A stretch of 64,000 nucleotides of DNA, taken from contig NZ_CP031963.1 in NCBI RefSeq assembly GCF_003443675.1, positions 620,001-684,000 on the forward strand. Direction: 5' to 3'. Below are positions 43,655 through 53,788 of this stretch, one piece after another. A model generated the notes under the pieces. That model was not told the origin of the DNA. It made no database searches and worked only from the letters and a program-made list of their open reading frames with translations. A program made the translations under genes and the position numbers. The DNA is from Aquimarina sp. BL5 (GTDB lineage Bacteria > Bacteroidota > Bacteroidia > Flavobacteriales > Flavobacteriaceae). Positions within the stretch are counted from its first letter, which is position 1; each line of letters begins with the position of its first letter.

Positions 43655-46153
43655 ATGCGAAAATTACTTTTTGTAATTGCTTTCAGTACATTGTTTATAC
43701 ATACAGCTGAAGCACAACAACCTAAAAAACCAAATTCTGTAGAAATCCATGAAGCGATTAAGAAACTAAATTTTTTAGGTTCTGTTTTATATGTTGCTGC
43801 GCATCCTGATGATGAAAATACGCGACTGATTTCTTATATGTCTAATCAGGTAAAAGCCCGAACTGCTTATCTATCACTTACTCGTGGTGATGGCGGTCAA
43901 AATTTAATTGGTCCAGAAATAAGAGAATTACTTGGGGTAATTAGAACACAAGAATTATTAGCAGCTCGTAATACAGATGGTGGAGAACAAATGTTTACGC
44001 GTGCTAATGATTTTGGATATTCTAAACATCCTGATGAGACCTTAGCAATATGGGATAAAAAAGAAGTGCTTAATGATGTTGTTTGGGCAATAAGAAAGTT
44101 TCAACCGGATGTTATAATTAATAGATTTAACCATAGAACACCAGGAACCACGCACGGGCATCATACATCCTCTGCAATGCTAAGTGTAGAGGCTTTTGAT
44201 ATGGTAGCTGATAAAAAAGTATACCCTGAGCAATTACAATATGTAAATACGTGGCAACCTAAAAGACTATTCTTTAATACTTCATGGTGGTTTTACGGAA
44301 GTAGAGAAAATTTTGAAAAAGCAGATAAATCTAATTTTTTAGAGTTTGATACAGGAGTTTATTACTCGGATTTAGGGCTTTCTAATACAGAAATTGCTTC
44401 ATTAAGTCGAAGTCAGCACAAATCACAAGGTTTCGGAAGCACCGGTACTCGTGGAACGCAGACCGAATATGTAGAATTAATAAAAGGGGAACTTCCTAAA
44501 GATAAAGCTAATATTTTTGATGGAATTGATACCTCTTGGAACAGAGTTAAAGGAGGAAAAGCGATTGGTGATATTTTATACGAAGTGGAAAAAAACTTTG
44601 ACTTCAAAAATCCTTCAGCCTCTCTCAATCAATTGGTAAAAGCATATCAACTAATAAAACAATTAGAAGATACTCACTGGAAAACTATCAAAACCAAGGA
44701 AATAAAAGATATTATCGCAGCAGTAACCGGTCTTTATATAGAAGCTGTTGCTACAGAACCATATACTACTAAGAATAGTGAAGTAACCATTAAAATAGAA
44801 GCTATTAATCGAAGTGATGCTTCAATTCGATTAAAATCAATTGATATTTCATCACTAGGAGTTTCAGAAAATGCAGAAACAGCTTTAGAAAATAATAAAA
44901 GAAACAATTATGAACTGAAAGGTAAAATCATTTCTAGCACAAAAAATACAACTCCATATTGGTTAAACAATAAAGGAACGCTTGGTATGTATAATGTAAC
45001 AGATCAAAAATTGATCGGAACACCAGAAACCAAACATCAAACGGAAGCTGTATTTAATCTTGAAATTAATGGAGTGATTATCCCTTTTCAAAAAGATATT
45101 GTTTATAAGACTAACGATCCGGTAAAAGGAGAAGTATATAAGCCTTTTGAGATTGTTCCGGCCATTTCTGCTAGTATAAAGGATAAAGTAATCATTTATG
45201 CAAATGGTCCTGCAAAACAAATTCCAGTTATTATAAAAGCTGGTGAATCTGATCTCAAAGGAACCGTTTCCTTAAAACATCCAGAAGGTTGGCAAGTATC
45301 TCCGCAAAATATTGATTTTAGTTTGGCCCAAAAAGGTGAAGAAAAAACAGTAGTATTTACACTTACAGCTCCTAAAAATCAAAGTGAAGGTCATATTTCA
45401 CCAGAAATAAACATCCAAGGAAAAACATATTCTGATGAAGTAATAACAATTGATTATGATCATATTCCTTTTCAGACTGTAATATTACCTTCAGAAACAA
45501 AAGTCGTCCGATTAGATATCAAAAAGAAAGGTCAAAACATTGGATATATAGAAGGCGCTGGAGATGTAGTCCCTGAAAGTTTACAACAAATTGACTATAA
45601 AGTAACTACTATTACTCCTGAATCAATTTCTGAAGAAATATTGAGACCCTTTGACGCTATCGTTGTCGGTATACGTGCTTATAATACAGTAGAGGAATTA
45701 AAGTTCAAGCAAAAACATTTATTAGCGTATGTTAAAAATGGTGGAAATCTAATTATCCAATATAATACAAACAGAAGACTCAAAGTAACAGACAACCTAG
45801 GACCATATCCTTTGAAACTTTCAAGAGATCGTGTGACAGATGAAAATGCGACTATTAAGTTATTGGCAAATGATCATCCGGTATTGAACACTCCTAATAA
45901 AATAACGGTTAAAGATTTTGAAGGTTGGGTGCAAGAACGAGGACTATACTTTCCTAATGAATGGTCTAAAGAATATACCCCTATAATTTCTGCAAATGAT
46001 AAAGGGGAATCTGAGAAAAAAGGAGCTTTGCTGATTGCAAAATATGGGAAAGGATATTATGTATATACTGGTTTAAGCTTCTTTAGAGAATTTCCTGCAG
46101 GAGTTTCTGGAGCATATCGATTGTTTGCAAATATGTTATCTTTAGGAAAATAA
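43655..46153 (+). CDS. Exported PIG-L family deacetylase with C-terminal beta and GATase-like domains
   Basis: An 832-residue secreted protein (signal peptide 1-20, ending AEA). The metal-binding AHPDDE motif is at residues 49-54, and the second histidine motif THGHH lies in the region about 170-174, defining a PIG-L zinc-dependent N-acetylglucosamine deacetylase domain (about 35-300). Middle residues look like an immunoglobulin-like NPCBM/NEW3 domain (about 370-620). The C-terminus (LRPFDAIVVGIRAYNT, LLAYVKNGGNLIIQYN) resembles a GATase/ThuA-like fold. Neighbouring symporters suggest uptake of the deacetylated amino sugar product. A 36-residue gene follows after 8 bases. Confidence 0.85.
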   Translation: MRKLLFVIAFSTLFIHTAEAQQPKKPNSVEIHEAIKKLNFLGSVLYVAAHPDDENTRLISYMSNQVKARTAYLSLTRGDGGQNLIGPEIRELLGVIRTQELLAARNTDGGEQMFTRANDFGYSKHPDETLAIWDKKEVLNDVVWAIRKFQPDVIINRFNHRTPGTTHGHHTSSAMLSVEAFDMVADKKVYPEQLQYVNTWQPKRLFFNTSWWFYGSRENFEKADKSNFLEFDTGVYYSDLGLSNTEIASLSRSQHKSQGFGSTGTRGTQTEYVELIKGELPKDKANIFDGIDTSWNRVKGGKAIGDILYEVEKNFDFKNPSASLNQLVKAYQLIKQLEDTHWKTIKTKEIKDIIAAVTGLYIEAVATEPYTTKNSEVTIKIEAINRSDASIRLKSIDISSLGVSENAETALENNKRNNYELKGKIISSTKNTTPYWLNNKGTLGMYNVTDQKLIGTPETKHQTEAVFNLEINGVIIPFQKDIVYKTNDPVKGEVYKPFEIVPAISASIKDKVIIYANGPAKQIPVIIKAGESDLKGTVSLKHPEGWQVSPQNIDFSLAQKGEEKTVVFTLTAPKNQSEGHISPEINIQGKTYSDEVITIDYDHIPFQTVILPSETKVVRLDIKKKGQNIGYIEGAGDVVPESLQQIDYKVTTITPESISEEILRPFDAIVVGIRAYNTVEELKFKQKHLLAYVKNGGNLIIQYNTNRRLKVTDNLGPYPLKLSRDRVTDENATIKLLANDHPVLNTPNKITVKDFEGWVQERGLYFPNEWSKEYTPIISANDKGESEKKGALLIAKYGKGYYVYTGLSFFREFPAGVSGAYRLFANMLSLGK

Positions 46154-46161
46154 CAACCATT

Positions 46162-46272
46162 ATGGAAGATTCAAACACTAAATTAGTCTGGAAAAAACTA
46201 TACACAATTATATTAATTGCTAATGTGTTATACTTACTTTTCTTCTATTGGGTTACGACAACTTTTTCATGA
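46162..46272 (+). CDS. Small single-span membrane protein between PIG-L and symporter
   Basis: ATG at 46162 opens 36 codons ending TGA. The product (MEDSNTKLVWKKLYTIILI then ANVLYLLFFYWV) is a single membrane helix with a charged cytoplasmic head. The size and position just before an SSS transporter match the small accessory subunits (DUF3311/DUF997-like) seen next to such symporters. Probably cotranscribed with PIG-L and the symporter. Confidence 0.6.
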   Translation: MEDSNTKLVWKKLYTIILIANVLYLLFFYWVTTTFS

Positions 46273-46323
46273 TACTTTAGCACATACTTTACTTCAAAAC
46301 ATACACATATATATAATTAACAT

Positions 46324-48018
46324 ATGCAACTAATAGATTGGATCATACTCATAGGAACTTTATTGTTTATTGTATTATACGGTGTTTGGAAAACCAAAGG
46401 AAGTAAAAACGTTCAGGATTATATCCGTGGTGGTAATGAAGCAAAATGGTGGACTATTGGTCTATCCGTAATGGCTACTCAGGCATCTGCAATTACCTTT
46501 CTTTCTACTCCAGGACAAGCGTTTCATAGCGGAATGGGATTTGTTCAGTTTTATTTTGGACTCCCTATTGCCATGATTATTATCTGTTTAGTTTTTATTC
46601 CGCTATATCATAAATTAGAAGTATATACAGCTTATGAATATTTAGAAAGTAGATTTGATCTTAAGACTCGTACCATTACTGCATTTTTCTTTTTGATTCA
46701 AAGAGGATTAGGTGCTGGAATAACCATTTTTGCTCCTGCAATTATACTATCTGCTGTGCTAGGCTGGGATCTTACAACTCTAAACATAGTTATTGGAATA
46801 TTGGTGATCATTTATACTGTTTCTGGAGGTACTAAGGCAGTAAGTGTGACACAAAAACAGCAAATGGCCATTATTTTCACAGGAATGTTTATTGCTTTTT
46901 TTCTTATAATAAGTTATCTGCCTGATGATGTAACTTTCACAAAAGCATTAGATATTGCTGGGGCTAGTGGAAAGATGGAAGTCTTAGACTTTTCTTTTGA
47001 TCTTAGCAATAGATATACCGTTTGGACAGGTATTTTAGGAGGAACATTTTTAATGCTTTCTTATTTTGGAACAGATCAAAGTCAGGTACAAAGATATTTA
47101 TCTGGTAAGTCTGTAAAAGAAAGTCAATTGGGGTTATTATTTAATGGACTGCTAAAAATACCGATGCAATTCTTCATATTATTGGTTGGTGTTATGGTCT
47201 TTGTTTTCTACCAATTTAATGCTGCTCCTCTCAATTTTAATCCAGCAGCATCTATAGCCATAGAAAATTCTAAATATGTTCAGGAATATGAGCAACTTGA
47301 AAATCAACTCACCGAAATTCAAAACTCTAAAGAAATCTCTATTCAAAATTATTTAAGAGAAACAGAAACTGAGCAAAAATCAAACCTTAAAAAAGAAATA
47401 ATCGCTTTAGATAAATCTGAGAAAAAAACCAGAGAAGCCGCGAAAGAATTAATAGCGATGGCAGATCCCATTGTGGAAACCAATGACAAAGACTATGTTT
47501 TTATTCATTTTATACTCAATAATCTCCCTAGAGGACTTATCGGGTTATTATTGGCCGTGATATTATCGGCAGCTATGTCATCCACAGCTTCAGAACTGAA
47601 TGCCCTCGCGTCCACAACAGTGATTGATTTATACAAGCGTAATATAGAAGAAGAAAAAAGTGAAAAACATTACGTTACTGCTTCTAAATTTTTTACACTT
47701 GTTTGGGGAATATTGGCGATTCTGGTCGCCTGTTTTGCGAATCTTTTTGATAATCTGATACAGTTGGTCAATATTATTGGATCCATATTTTATGGAAATG
47801 TACTGGGTATATTCTTGCTAGCATTCTTTATTAAGTATGTAAAAAGTAATGCTGTTTTTGTAGCTGCATTGATTACACAAGCCGTTATTATTTTTGTCTG
47901 GTGGCAAGATTGGCTCCCTTTTCTATGGCTCAATGCTCTTGGATGTGGAATTGTAATGTTTTTGGCAATTGTATTAGAACTTTTTATACCTACTAGTGAC
48001 ATTGAAGTTGAAGCGTAA
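46324..48018 (+). CDS. Sodium:solute symporter with inserted coiled-coil loop
   Basis: A 564-residue SSS transporter. The N-terminal block DYIRGGNEAKWWTIGLSVMATQASAITFLS and the sodium-site block LSAAMSSTASELNALASTTVIDLY are characteristic. A charged, helical insert (about 318-385, EYEQLENQLTEIQNS) interrupts the membrane region before the conserved FIHFILNNLPRG helix, which is longer than typical SSS loops. With the preceding small protein and PIG-L gene it may form a sugar-uptake module. A terminator follows about 100 bases downstream. Confidence 0.85.
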   Translation: MQLIDWIILIGTLLFIVLYGVWKTKGSKNVQDYIRGGNEAKWWTIGLSVMATQASAITFLSTPGQAFHSGMGFVQFYFGLPIAMIIICLVFIPLYHKLEVYTAYEYLESRFDLKTRTITAFFFLIQRGLGAGITIFAPAIILSAVLGWDLTTLNIVIGILVIIYTVSGGTKAVSVTQKQQMAIIFTGMFIAFFLIISYLPDDVTFTKALDIAGASGKMEVLDFSFDLSNRYTVWTGILGGTFLMLSYFGTDQSQVQRYLSGKSVKESQLGLLFNGLLKIPMQFFILLVGVMVFVFYQFNAAPLNFNPAASIAIENSKYVQEYEQLENQLTEIQNSKEISIQNYLRETETEQKSNLKKEIIALDKSEKKTREAAKELIAMADPIVETNDKDYVFIHFILNNLPRGLIGLLLAVILSAAMSSTASELNALASTTVIDLYKRNIEEEKSEKHYVTASKFFTLVWGILAILVACFANLFDNLIQLVNIIGSIFYGNVLGIFLLAFFIKYVKSNAVFVAALITQAVIIFVWWQDWLPFLWLNALGCGIVMFLAIVLELFIPTSDIEVEA

Positions 48019-48116
48019 TAAGTATAAAGAATTGGAGCTATATACGCTTATCTAAGAAAAACATTTAATCTTATTAAATTAAAAAGATACTTTAACTCTT
48101 AAATATATTATAATAA

Positions 48117-48145
48117 AAAATCCACGAATATTCTTCGTGGATTTT
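48117..48145. terminator. Bidirectional terminator
   Basis: Stem AAAATCCACGAA (48117-48128) with TTCGTGGATTTT (48134-48145) and a 5-base loop, flanked by A- and T-runs. It separates the convergent symporter (plus) and M16 peptidase (minus) genes. Confidence 0.85.
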
Positions 48146-48213
48146 ATCATTAGTGAATTACAAATATTAAGCCATGTTTAGATTTCACAAAACAAAATTG
48201 TATCATTTACTTA

Positions 48214-51198
48214 TTACATCTTAACATCTTCATTATTTTTCTCGTAGTTAAATAGATAGTCTATATCCATCTCCTTAACTTCTCCTAATTTTTTAAGAGC
48301 ATCCATATTAACATCTTTTTTATTACCAATTACAAGCACATTATAATTTTCGCCTTTAATATTTTCGTTAAAAAATGTTTTAAGATCTGCTAACTCCATG
48401 TTCTTTATCACATTATACATTTCTTCTCGATTATCATTCTCTATACCTCTCTTTTTAAGGCTTTCATATGTCCAAAAGATATTAGATTTAGTTATTCTTT
48501 GTGCTGCAATTTTCTTTAGAGTTGCATCTTTAGCTTGGTTAAACTGCTCTTCAGCTTCTGGCATATCGGTCATTAATTCCATCATGGCATCTACTGCCTC
48601 TGGCATTTTATTAGCTTGTGTACCAATATATGCATATATCAAATCTGATTTACCTTTTTCTGAGGCATTAGCATAAGCGGAAAAAGCAGAATATGCTAAT
48701 GATTTTGACTCTCTAATCTCCTGAAAAACAATTGATGACAATCCACCACCAAAATAGGTATTAAACAATCTGGAAGCTGCCATTTTTTTTGGATCAAATT
48801 CTGATCCCTTTGCTAACAATAGCATTTCACTCTGCACCATGTCATAATCAACAAAATATACGTTTCCTCCAGTTTCTTTCTGTAAATAAACCTTTTTTTC
48901 AGGGTATTCTGACAACTCAGAATTTACGGTATGATTCTTATCTAAAGAAGCGATAGCTGCATCAATATCTTTTCCGTAATAGAAGATTCTTTGTTTATAG
49001 TTACGTAATTCTTTTACCTTATCTACAAGTTCTTGCGGATTAAAACTTTGTAACTCTGATGCACTATAAATATTACGTAATCTAGAATTCTCTCCATACA
49101 GACCATAATTCATTAATCCTGTGAATAGAATATTACCTTTTTGAGTTTTACCATCTTGACGTCCTTTTAAAACTTTATCCACATATTTATTATATGTATC
49201 TTGATTAGGAACAGCATTATTCCATAAATGCTCTAATAAAACTAGTCCTTCATCTAAATTCTCCTTTAGACCAGATAAACCAACGTACGTTTTATCTTCT
49301 GAAGCAAAAACATAATAATTAATTCCAATTTTATAAAATTCTTGTTTCAATTCTTCAGGACTATATTTATCTGTCCCTAAGTAATCTAAATAGCCTGCCG
49401 CTAATGACACCTTACGATCATGATCTTTACCCATATCAAAAATGATATTAAGATCAAAAAGTTCATTATTTGGATTATCAATATAAGAAACACTCAATCC
49501 ATTACTCGTTTTAATTTCTTTAATAGCTGACTTGTAATCAACATATTGAGGATTTAATTCTGGAGTATTAATTCCATTAAATTTTTTAAGAAAAATAGAT
49601 TCTTTATCTCTATTTAACTCTATTGGAGTGATCCCTGGATTCTCTACTTTTACAATATTTTTATCTTCTCCTTTTCTTTTGTAGGTGACTACATAATTAT
49701 CTTTATAAAAAGAGTTAGCAAAATCTACTAGTTCTTGTTTAGTGATTTTTTTTAGCTCATTTAAAAAATCAACTTTATCCTTCCAATCCTGATGGTGTAT
49801 AAATGCATTATAATATGCTGAAGCTAAGGCTGTACTATTCTCATAACTTTTTGTTTGACTTAATTTTAAGTCATTAATTACTGCAGAAATCATCCAATCT
49901 TCAAACTCACCTTTTTTAAGTTTTTCGATCTCACCAAGTAATAAATCTTTTACATCGTCAAGAGTTTGATCTGCTTTTGGTGTACCATTAAAAACATGAT
50001 AACCATAGTCATTCAATATAGTTGGTGAACATCCGGCGCGTTGTACTAATTGTTTTTGGTTTAGATTTAAGTCTATAAGTCCTGCATTACCATTTGCTAA
50101 TATCATATCAGCAAGTGTCAATAATTTTTCTTCTTTTGTTCCTAATCCTTCAGAACGAAAAGCAACCGATATAGATTCAGCTGTTGGGCCAAAAACTTCT
50201 TTTACTATGGGGCTGGTAATCGCTTCTTCTTTTGGTAAAACTGGATGAGTAACATCTTTTCTTTTCATTTTCCCAAAAGCAACATCAACTTTTTTAATAG
50301 TACTATCAAAATCAAGATCACCAACCAGCACTACAGCCATATTATTTGGAACATAATATGTATCAAAATAATTATGAATCGCTACCATAGAAGGGTTCTT
50401 AAGATGTTCAGAAGTTCCTATTGTTTGTTGTTGTCCATAAGGGTGATTTGGAAATAATCCATCTAACATTGCAGCATACGATTTTCTAAAATCACTATCT
50501 TGCCCTCTATTAAACTCTTCGTATACAGCTTCTAACTCTGTGTGAAACAAACGTAATACCAATTGACTAAAACGTTCGCTTTCTACAGTTAACCATTTAT
50601 CTAATTCATTAGCAGGTATTTTATTTTTATAGACGGTTTCTTCAAACCAGGTATGAGCGTTTGTCCCCTCTGCCCCTAAAGAATTTACCATCTTATCATA
50701 TTCATTAGGAATCGATATTTTAGAAGCTTCTAAAGAAATTTCATCTATTTTTTTATAAATTTCTTTCTTTTTATCAAGATCTTTTTCTAGCCTATGTTGT
50801 TCATATAAATCCGAAATCTGTTTTAGATATACACTTTCCTTTTCAAAATCTTGTGTTCCAATTTCATCAGTACCTTTAAATACCATATGCTCTAGATAAT
50901 GAGCTAATCCAGTGCTTTCTTTAGGATCATAATTGGATCCAGCTCTTACAGCAATGTAAGTCTGAATTTTAGGTTCTTCTATATTCTTACTTAAATAAAC
51001 TTTAAGTCCATTATCTAAGGTGTACAATCGTAAACCAGTTGGGTCATTAGAAACTGTTTCGTAAGAAAATCCAGCAGCATCTGTATTCTTTTCTACTGTA
51101 AGTTCTTTCTCAGTATTTTTTTCTTGATTTGATGAATTCTTACAATTACTAAGTAATACTACAAAAGATAATAGTAAGAGAGATTTTAATGATTTCAT
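48214..51198 (-). CDS. M16 family zinc metallopeptidase lipoprotein
   Basis: A 994-residue, two-part insulinase-like peptidase. The signal peptide ends in a lipobox with Cys19 (LLSNC), so it is an outer-membrane lipoprotein. The inverted zinc motif HxxEH is at His100-Glu103-His104 (LAHYLEHMVF), and the distal glutamate lies in ELEAVYEEFNR. Residues about 45-520 and 560-970 are the two M16 halves (second begins IKEIKTSNGLSVSYI); only the first keeps the catalytic residues, as usual. It degrades peptides or small proteins in the periplasm or at the surface. Confidence 0.92.
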   Translation of the reverse strand: MKSLKSLLLLSFVVLLSNCKNSSNQEKNTEKELTVEKNTDAAGFSYETVSNDPTGLRLYTLDNGLKVYLSKNIEEPKIQTYIAVRAGSNYDPKESTGLAHYLEHMVFKGTDEIGTQDFEKESVYLKQISDLYEQHRLEKDLDKKKEIYKKIDEISLEASKISIPNEYDKMVNSLGAEGTNAHTWFEETVYKNKIPANELDKWLTVESERFSQLVLRLFHTELEAVYEEFNRGQDSDFRKSYAAMLDGLFPNHPYGQQQTIGTSEHLKNPSMVAIHNYFDTYYVPNNMAVVLVGDLDFDSTIKKVDVAFGKMKRKDVTHPVLPKEEAITSPIVKEVFGPTAESISVAFRSEGLGTKEEKLLTLADMILANGNAGLIDLNLNQKQLVQRAGCSPTILNDYGYHVFNGTPKADQTLDDVKDLLLGEIEKLKKGEFEDWMISAVINDLKLSQTKSYENSTALASAYYNAFIHHQDWKDKVDFLNELKKITKQELVDFANSFYKDNYVVTYKRKGEDKNIVKVENPGITPIELNRDKESIFLKKFNGINTPELNPQYVDYKSAIKEIKTSNGLSVSYIDNPNNELFDLNIIFDMGKDHDRKVSLAAGYLDYLGTDKYSPEELKQEFYKIGINYYVFASEDKTYVGLSGLKENLDEGLVLLEHLWNNAVPNQDTYNKYVDKVLKGRQDGKTQKGNILFTGLMNYGLYGENSRLRNIYSASELQSFNPQELVDKVKELRNYKQRIFYYGKDIDAAIASLDKNHTVNSELSEYPEKKVYLQKETGGNVYFVDYDMVQSEMLLLAKGSEFDPKKMAASRLFNTYFGGGLSSIVFQEIRESKSLAYSAFSAYANASEKGKSDLIYAYIGTQANKMPEAVDAMMELMTDMPEAEEQFNQAKDATLKKIAAQRITKSNIFWTYESLKKRGIENDNREEMYNVIKNMELADLKTFFNENIKGENYNVLVIGNKKDVNMDALKKLGEVKEMDIDYLFNYEKNNEDVKM

Positions 51199-51289
51199 TT
51201 AAATAGTTTAAGTTAATTGTCTCTTTAAAGTTCAATAAACCACAAAATGTTATTACATGTTACGGTTTTTATGAATACTTTAACAAAAG

Positions 51290-51329
51290 TAAAAAAACAA
51301 AAAGTCCATAAGTTAGAAAACTTATGGAC
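51290..51329 (-). terminator. Terminator of sucD
   Basis: On the minus strand, stem GTCCATAAGTT pairs with AACTTATGGAC (plus 51304-51314 and 51319-51329), with a 4-base loop, followed by a long T-rich run (plus-strand A-run 51290-51303). It lies after sucD and before the M16 peptidase. Confidence 0.88.
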
Positions 51330-51379
51330 AGTTGTTATTACTATATCATTAATAAAAATAGTCTAATTCATATACTATT

Positions 51380-52252
51380 TTAACCTAGTACTTCAGCTAC
51401 TTTTTTACCAATTTCTGCAGGAGAATCCACTACATGAATTCCACATTCTCTCATAATTGCTTTCTTAGCAGCAGCAGTATCTTCACTTCCTCCAACAATT
51501 GCACCTGCATGTCCCATAGTACGTCCAGCAGGAGCAGTTTCTCCAGCAATAAAACCTACTACTGGTTTAGAAGTTCCACTCTCTTTAATCCATCTAGCAG
51601 CATCAGCTTCTAATTGTCCCCCAATTTCTCCAATCATTACAACACAACTTGTTTCTGGGTCATTGATCAGTAATTCTACAGCTTCTTTTGTAGTAGTTCC
51701 AATGATAGGATCTCCTCCAATACCAATAGCAGTAGTGATACCTAATCCTTGTTTTACAACCTGATCAGCTGCTTCATAGGTTAATGTTCCTGACTTAGAA
51801 ACAATACCTACATTTCCTTTTTTAAATACAAAACCTGGCATGATACCAACTTTTGCTTCTCCCGGAGTAATCACTCCTGGACAGTTAGGACCAATCAAAC
51901 GACATCCTTTTCCTTTTATATAATTAGAAGCTTTAATCATATCTGCAACAGGAATACCTTCAGTAATTGTTATAATCACTTTGATTCCTGCATCAGCAGC
52001 TTCCATAATAGCATCTGCAGCAAATGCAGGTGGCACGAAAATAATAGTAGTATCAGCTCCTACTTCCTTAACTGCATCTTCTACAGTATTAAAAACTGGT
52101 TTATCTAGATGTGTTTGTCCACCTTTACCAGGAGTTACACCTCCTACAACATTAGTACCATACTCAATCATTTGACCAGCATGAAAAGTACCTTCGCTAC
52201 CTGTAAAACCTTGAACTATTATTTTAGAATCCTTATTTACTAGAACACTCAT
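51380..52252 (-). CDS. sucD: Succinyl-CoA synthetase alpha subunit
   Basis: A 290-residue SucD. The CoA-binding Rossmann part includes [16 protein letters not shown] and GGVTPGKGG; the phosphohistidine is His248 in [12 protein letters not shown]. It forms succinate and ATP/GTP from succinyl-CoA in the TCA cycle together with SucC, which is not in this window. A -7 motif upstream and a terminator downstream make it a single-gene unit. Confidence 0.96.
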   Translation of the reverse strand: MSVLVNKDSKIIVQGFTGSEGTFHAGQMIEYGTNVVGGVTPGKGGQTHLDKPVFNTVEDAVKEVGADTTIIFVPPAFAADAIMEAADAGIKVIITITEGIPVADMIKASNYIKGKGCRLIGPNCPGVITPGEAKVGIMPGFVFKKGNVGIVSKSGTLTYEAADQVVKQGLGITTAIGIGGDPIIGTTTKEAVELLINDPETSCVVMIGEIGGQLEADAARWIKESGTSKPVVGFIAGETAPAGRTMGHAGAIVGGSEDTAAAKKAIMRECGIHVVDSPAEIGKKVAEVLG

Positions 52253-52286
52253 TGCGTTATGATTTTTTATATTTTTTTTGCAGTTT

Positions 52287-52294
52287 CAAAAGTA
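52287..52294 (-). promoter_or_regulatory. -7 promoter element for sucD
   Basis: CAAAAGTA reads TACTTTTG on the minus strand, matching TAnnTTTG, 35 bases before the sucD start. Confidence 0.5.
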
Positions 52295-52415
52295 CGGTTT
52301 TGAACACTATAGTTAAAATGAAAAATCAAAAATCTTTTTCGATTTTTTAATTATCCAATACCTTTCCCTTTTAGTTTTTAGAAAAAAAAAAACTAATTGT
52401 CACGATTTTTAAAAT

Positions 52416-52823
52416 CTATTTAGATAAAAATGATTTTAAATTTTCTGGTGTGTTATCTCCCTGTTGACTAATCTGATATCCTCTATATAATTTACCATCT
52501 TTTAGTTCCCAAATTGCAATAAAATGAGCTATTGCTTCTTCTTTATCAGGTCTTTCTATGGTTTTAGCAACATACGTATATCGGATAGTAACCATTCCAT
52601 CCTCTTCTAAAAGATGACTAATCTCACACCTAAACGTTTCGAATGAGCTGGACATCTCCTTGAACATGGTCTTAATATCATCAAAACCTTTTTTATTATA
52701 GCCAAAACTACTGTTCCAATTTAATTCTACTTCTGGATGTAAATACTCAGAAAAGGCTTCTATATTATGAATCAAATCCGTTTGATAAAAGGATTGAACC
52801 ACCTCTTTTGCTATTTTACTCAT
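52416..52823 (-). CDS. NTF2/SnoaL-like fold protein
   Basis: A 135-residue soluble protein with a likely cone-shaped NTF2-like fold: VVQSFYQTDLIHNIEAFSEYL, VELNWNSSFGYNKKG, and the later strands VTIRYTYVAK and FIAIWELKDGKLYRGYQIS. The family includes binding proteins and small isomerases or cyclases; its role here is unknown. It overlaps the upstream lpxD-like gene by 8 bases and is the last gene of the lipid A operon. Confidence 0.75.
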   Translation of the reverse strand: MSKIAKEVVQSFYQTDLIHNIEAFSEYLHPEVELNWNSSFGYNKKGFDDIKTMFKEMSSSFETFRCEISHLLEEDGMVTIRYTYVAKTIERPDKEEAIAHFIAIWELKDGKLYRGYQISQQGDNTPENLKSFLSK

Positions 52824-53754
52824 TATTATTTAATTTTTCTATTATTTCAGGTATTTGCCTGATGGCAGCAATTTCTTTATATTTTTTTCTAAAATCATCC
52901 GCAGGGGTTCCAAAATAACTTTTGTTTCCTTCCAGAGATTTACTAACTCCGGATTGCGCCGAAACAATTGCCTTGGTACCAATAGTAATTCCACTAGTTA
53001 CTCCCACTTGTCCCCATATCGTAACTTCATCTTCTATTATTACACATCCGGCGATACCAACTTGAGAGGCGATCAAACATTTTTTTCCGATAACAGTATC
53101 ATGTCCAATATGTACCTGGTTATCAATTTTAGCCCCTTCTTTAATTGTTGTGTCTCCAGTAACTCCTCTATCTATGGTACATAAAGATCCTAAATCTACA
53201 TTATCTTCTATCACAACTCTACCTCCAGAAATTAGTTTATCAAAACCTTCGGGCCGTTTTTTATAATAAAAAGCATCTGCTCCTAATACCGTTCCCGAGT
53301 GTATCGTTACATTATTTCCGATAATAGTCCCATCATATAAACTCACATTAGCATGAATAAAACAATTATCGCCTATCACTACATTATTACCAATAAAAGC
53401 ATTGGGTTGGATAATAGTATTCTTTCCTATTTTTGCGCTTTCTGACACTATTGCCGTAGCCTTTTCAAAAGGCTTAAAATATGTAGTCAACGTATTAAAA
53501 TCCCTAAAAGGATCATCAGAAATAAGTAACGCTTTTCCGTCAGGACAATCTACTTTCTTATTAATTAAAATAACCGTTGCTGCACTTTCTAAAGCTTTTT
53601 CATAATATTTAGGGTGATCAACAAAAACGATATCACCTGGAGTAACCACATGAATCTCGTTCATTCCTAGTACTGGAAAATCGGGTATACCAACAAATTC
53701 TGATGATATAATAGTCGCTATTTGCTTTAAGGTGTGTGCTTGAGGAAATTTCAT
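52816..53754 (-). CDS. LpxD-like acyltransferase, second copy
   Basis: A 312-residue UDP-3-O-acylglucosamine N-acyltransferase-like protein. After an N-terminal domain (about 1-100) come hexapeptide repeats (IGKNTIIQPNAFIGNNVVIG), and VHIGHDTVIGKKCLIASQVG holds the catalytic-histidine position. It is shorter than, and well diverged from, the LpxD at 56632-57669. It follows efp after 33 bases. It may be a nearby acyltransferase with different acyl or acceptor preference; substrate unknown. Confidence 0.82.
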   Translation of the reverse strand: MKFPQAHTLKQIATIISSEFVGIPDFPVLGMNEIHVVTPGDIVFVDHPKYYEKALESAATVILINKKVDCPDGKALLISDDPFRDFNTLTTYFKPFEKATAIVSESAKIGKNTIIQPNAFIGNNVVIGDNCFIHANVSLYDGTIIGNNVTIHSGTVLGADAFYYKKRPEGFDKLISGGRVVIEDNVDLGSLCTIDRGVTGDTTIKEGAKIDNQVHIGHDTVIGKKCLIASQVGIAGCVIIEDEVTIWGQVGVTSGITIGTKAIVSAQSGVSKSLEGNKSYFGTPADDFRKKYKEIAAIRQIPEIIEKLNNNE

Positions 53755-53788
53755 TTTATAATTCAGAATTCAGAATATAATTTCTGAA

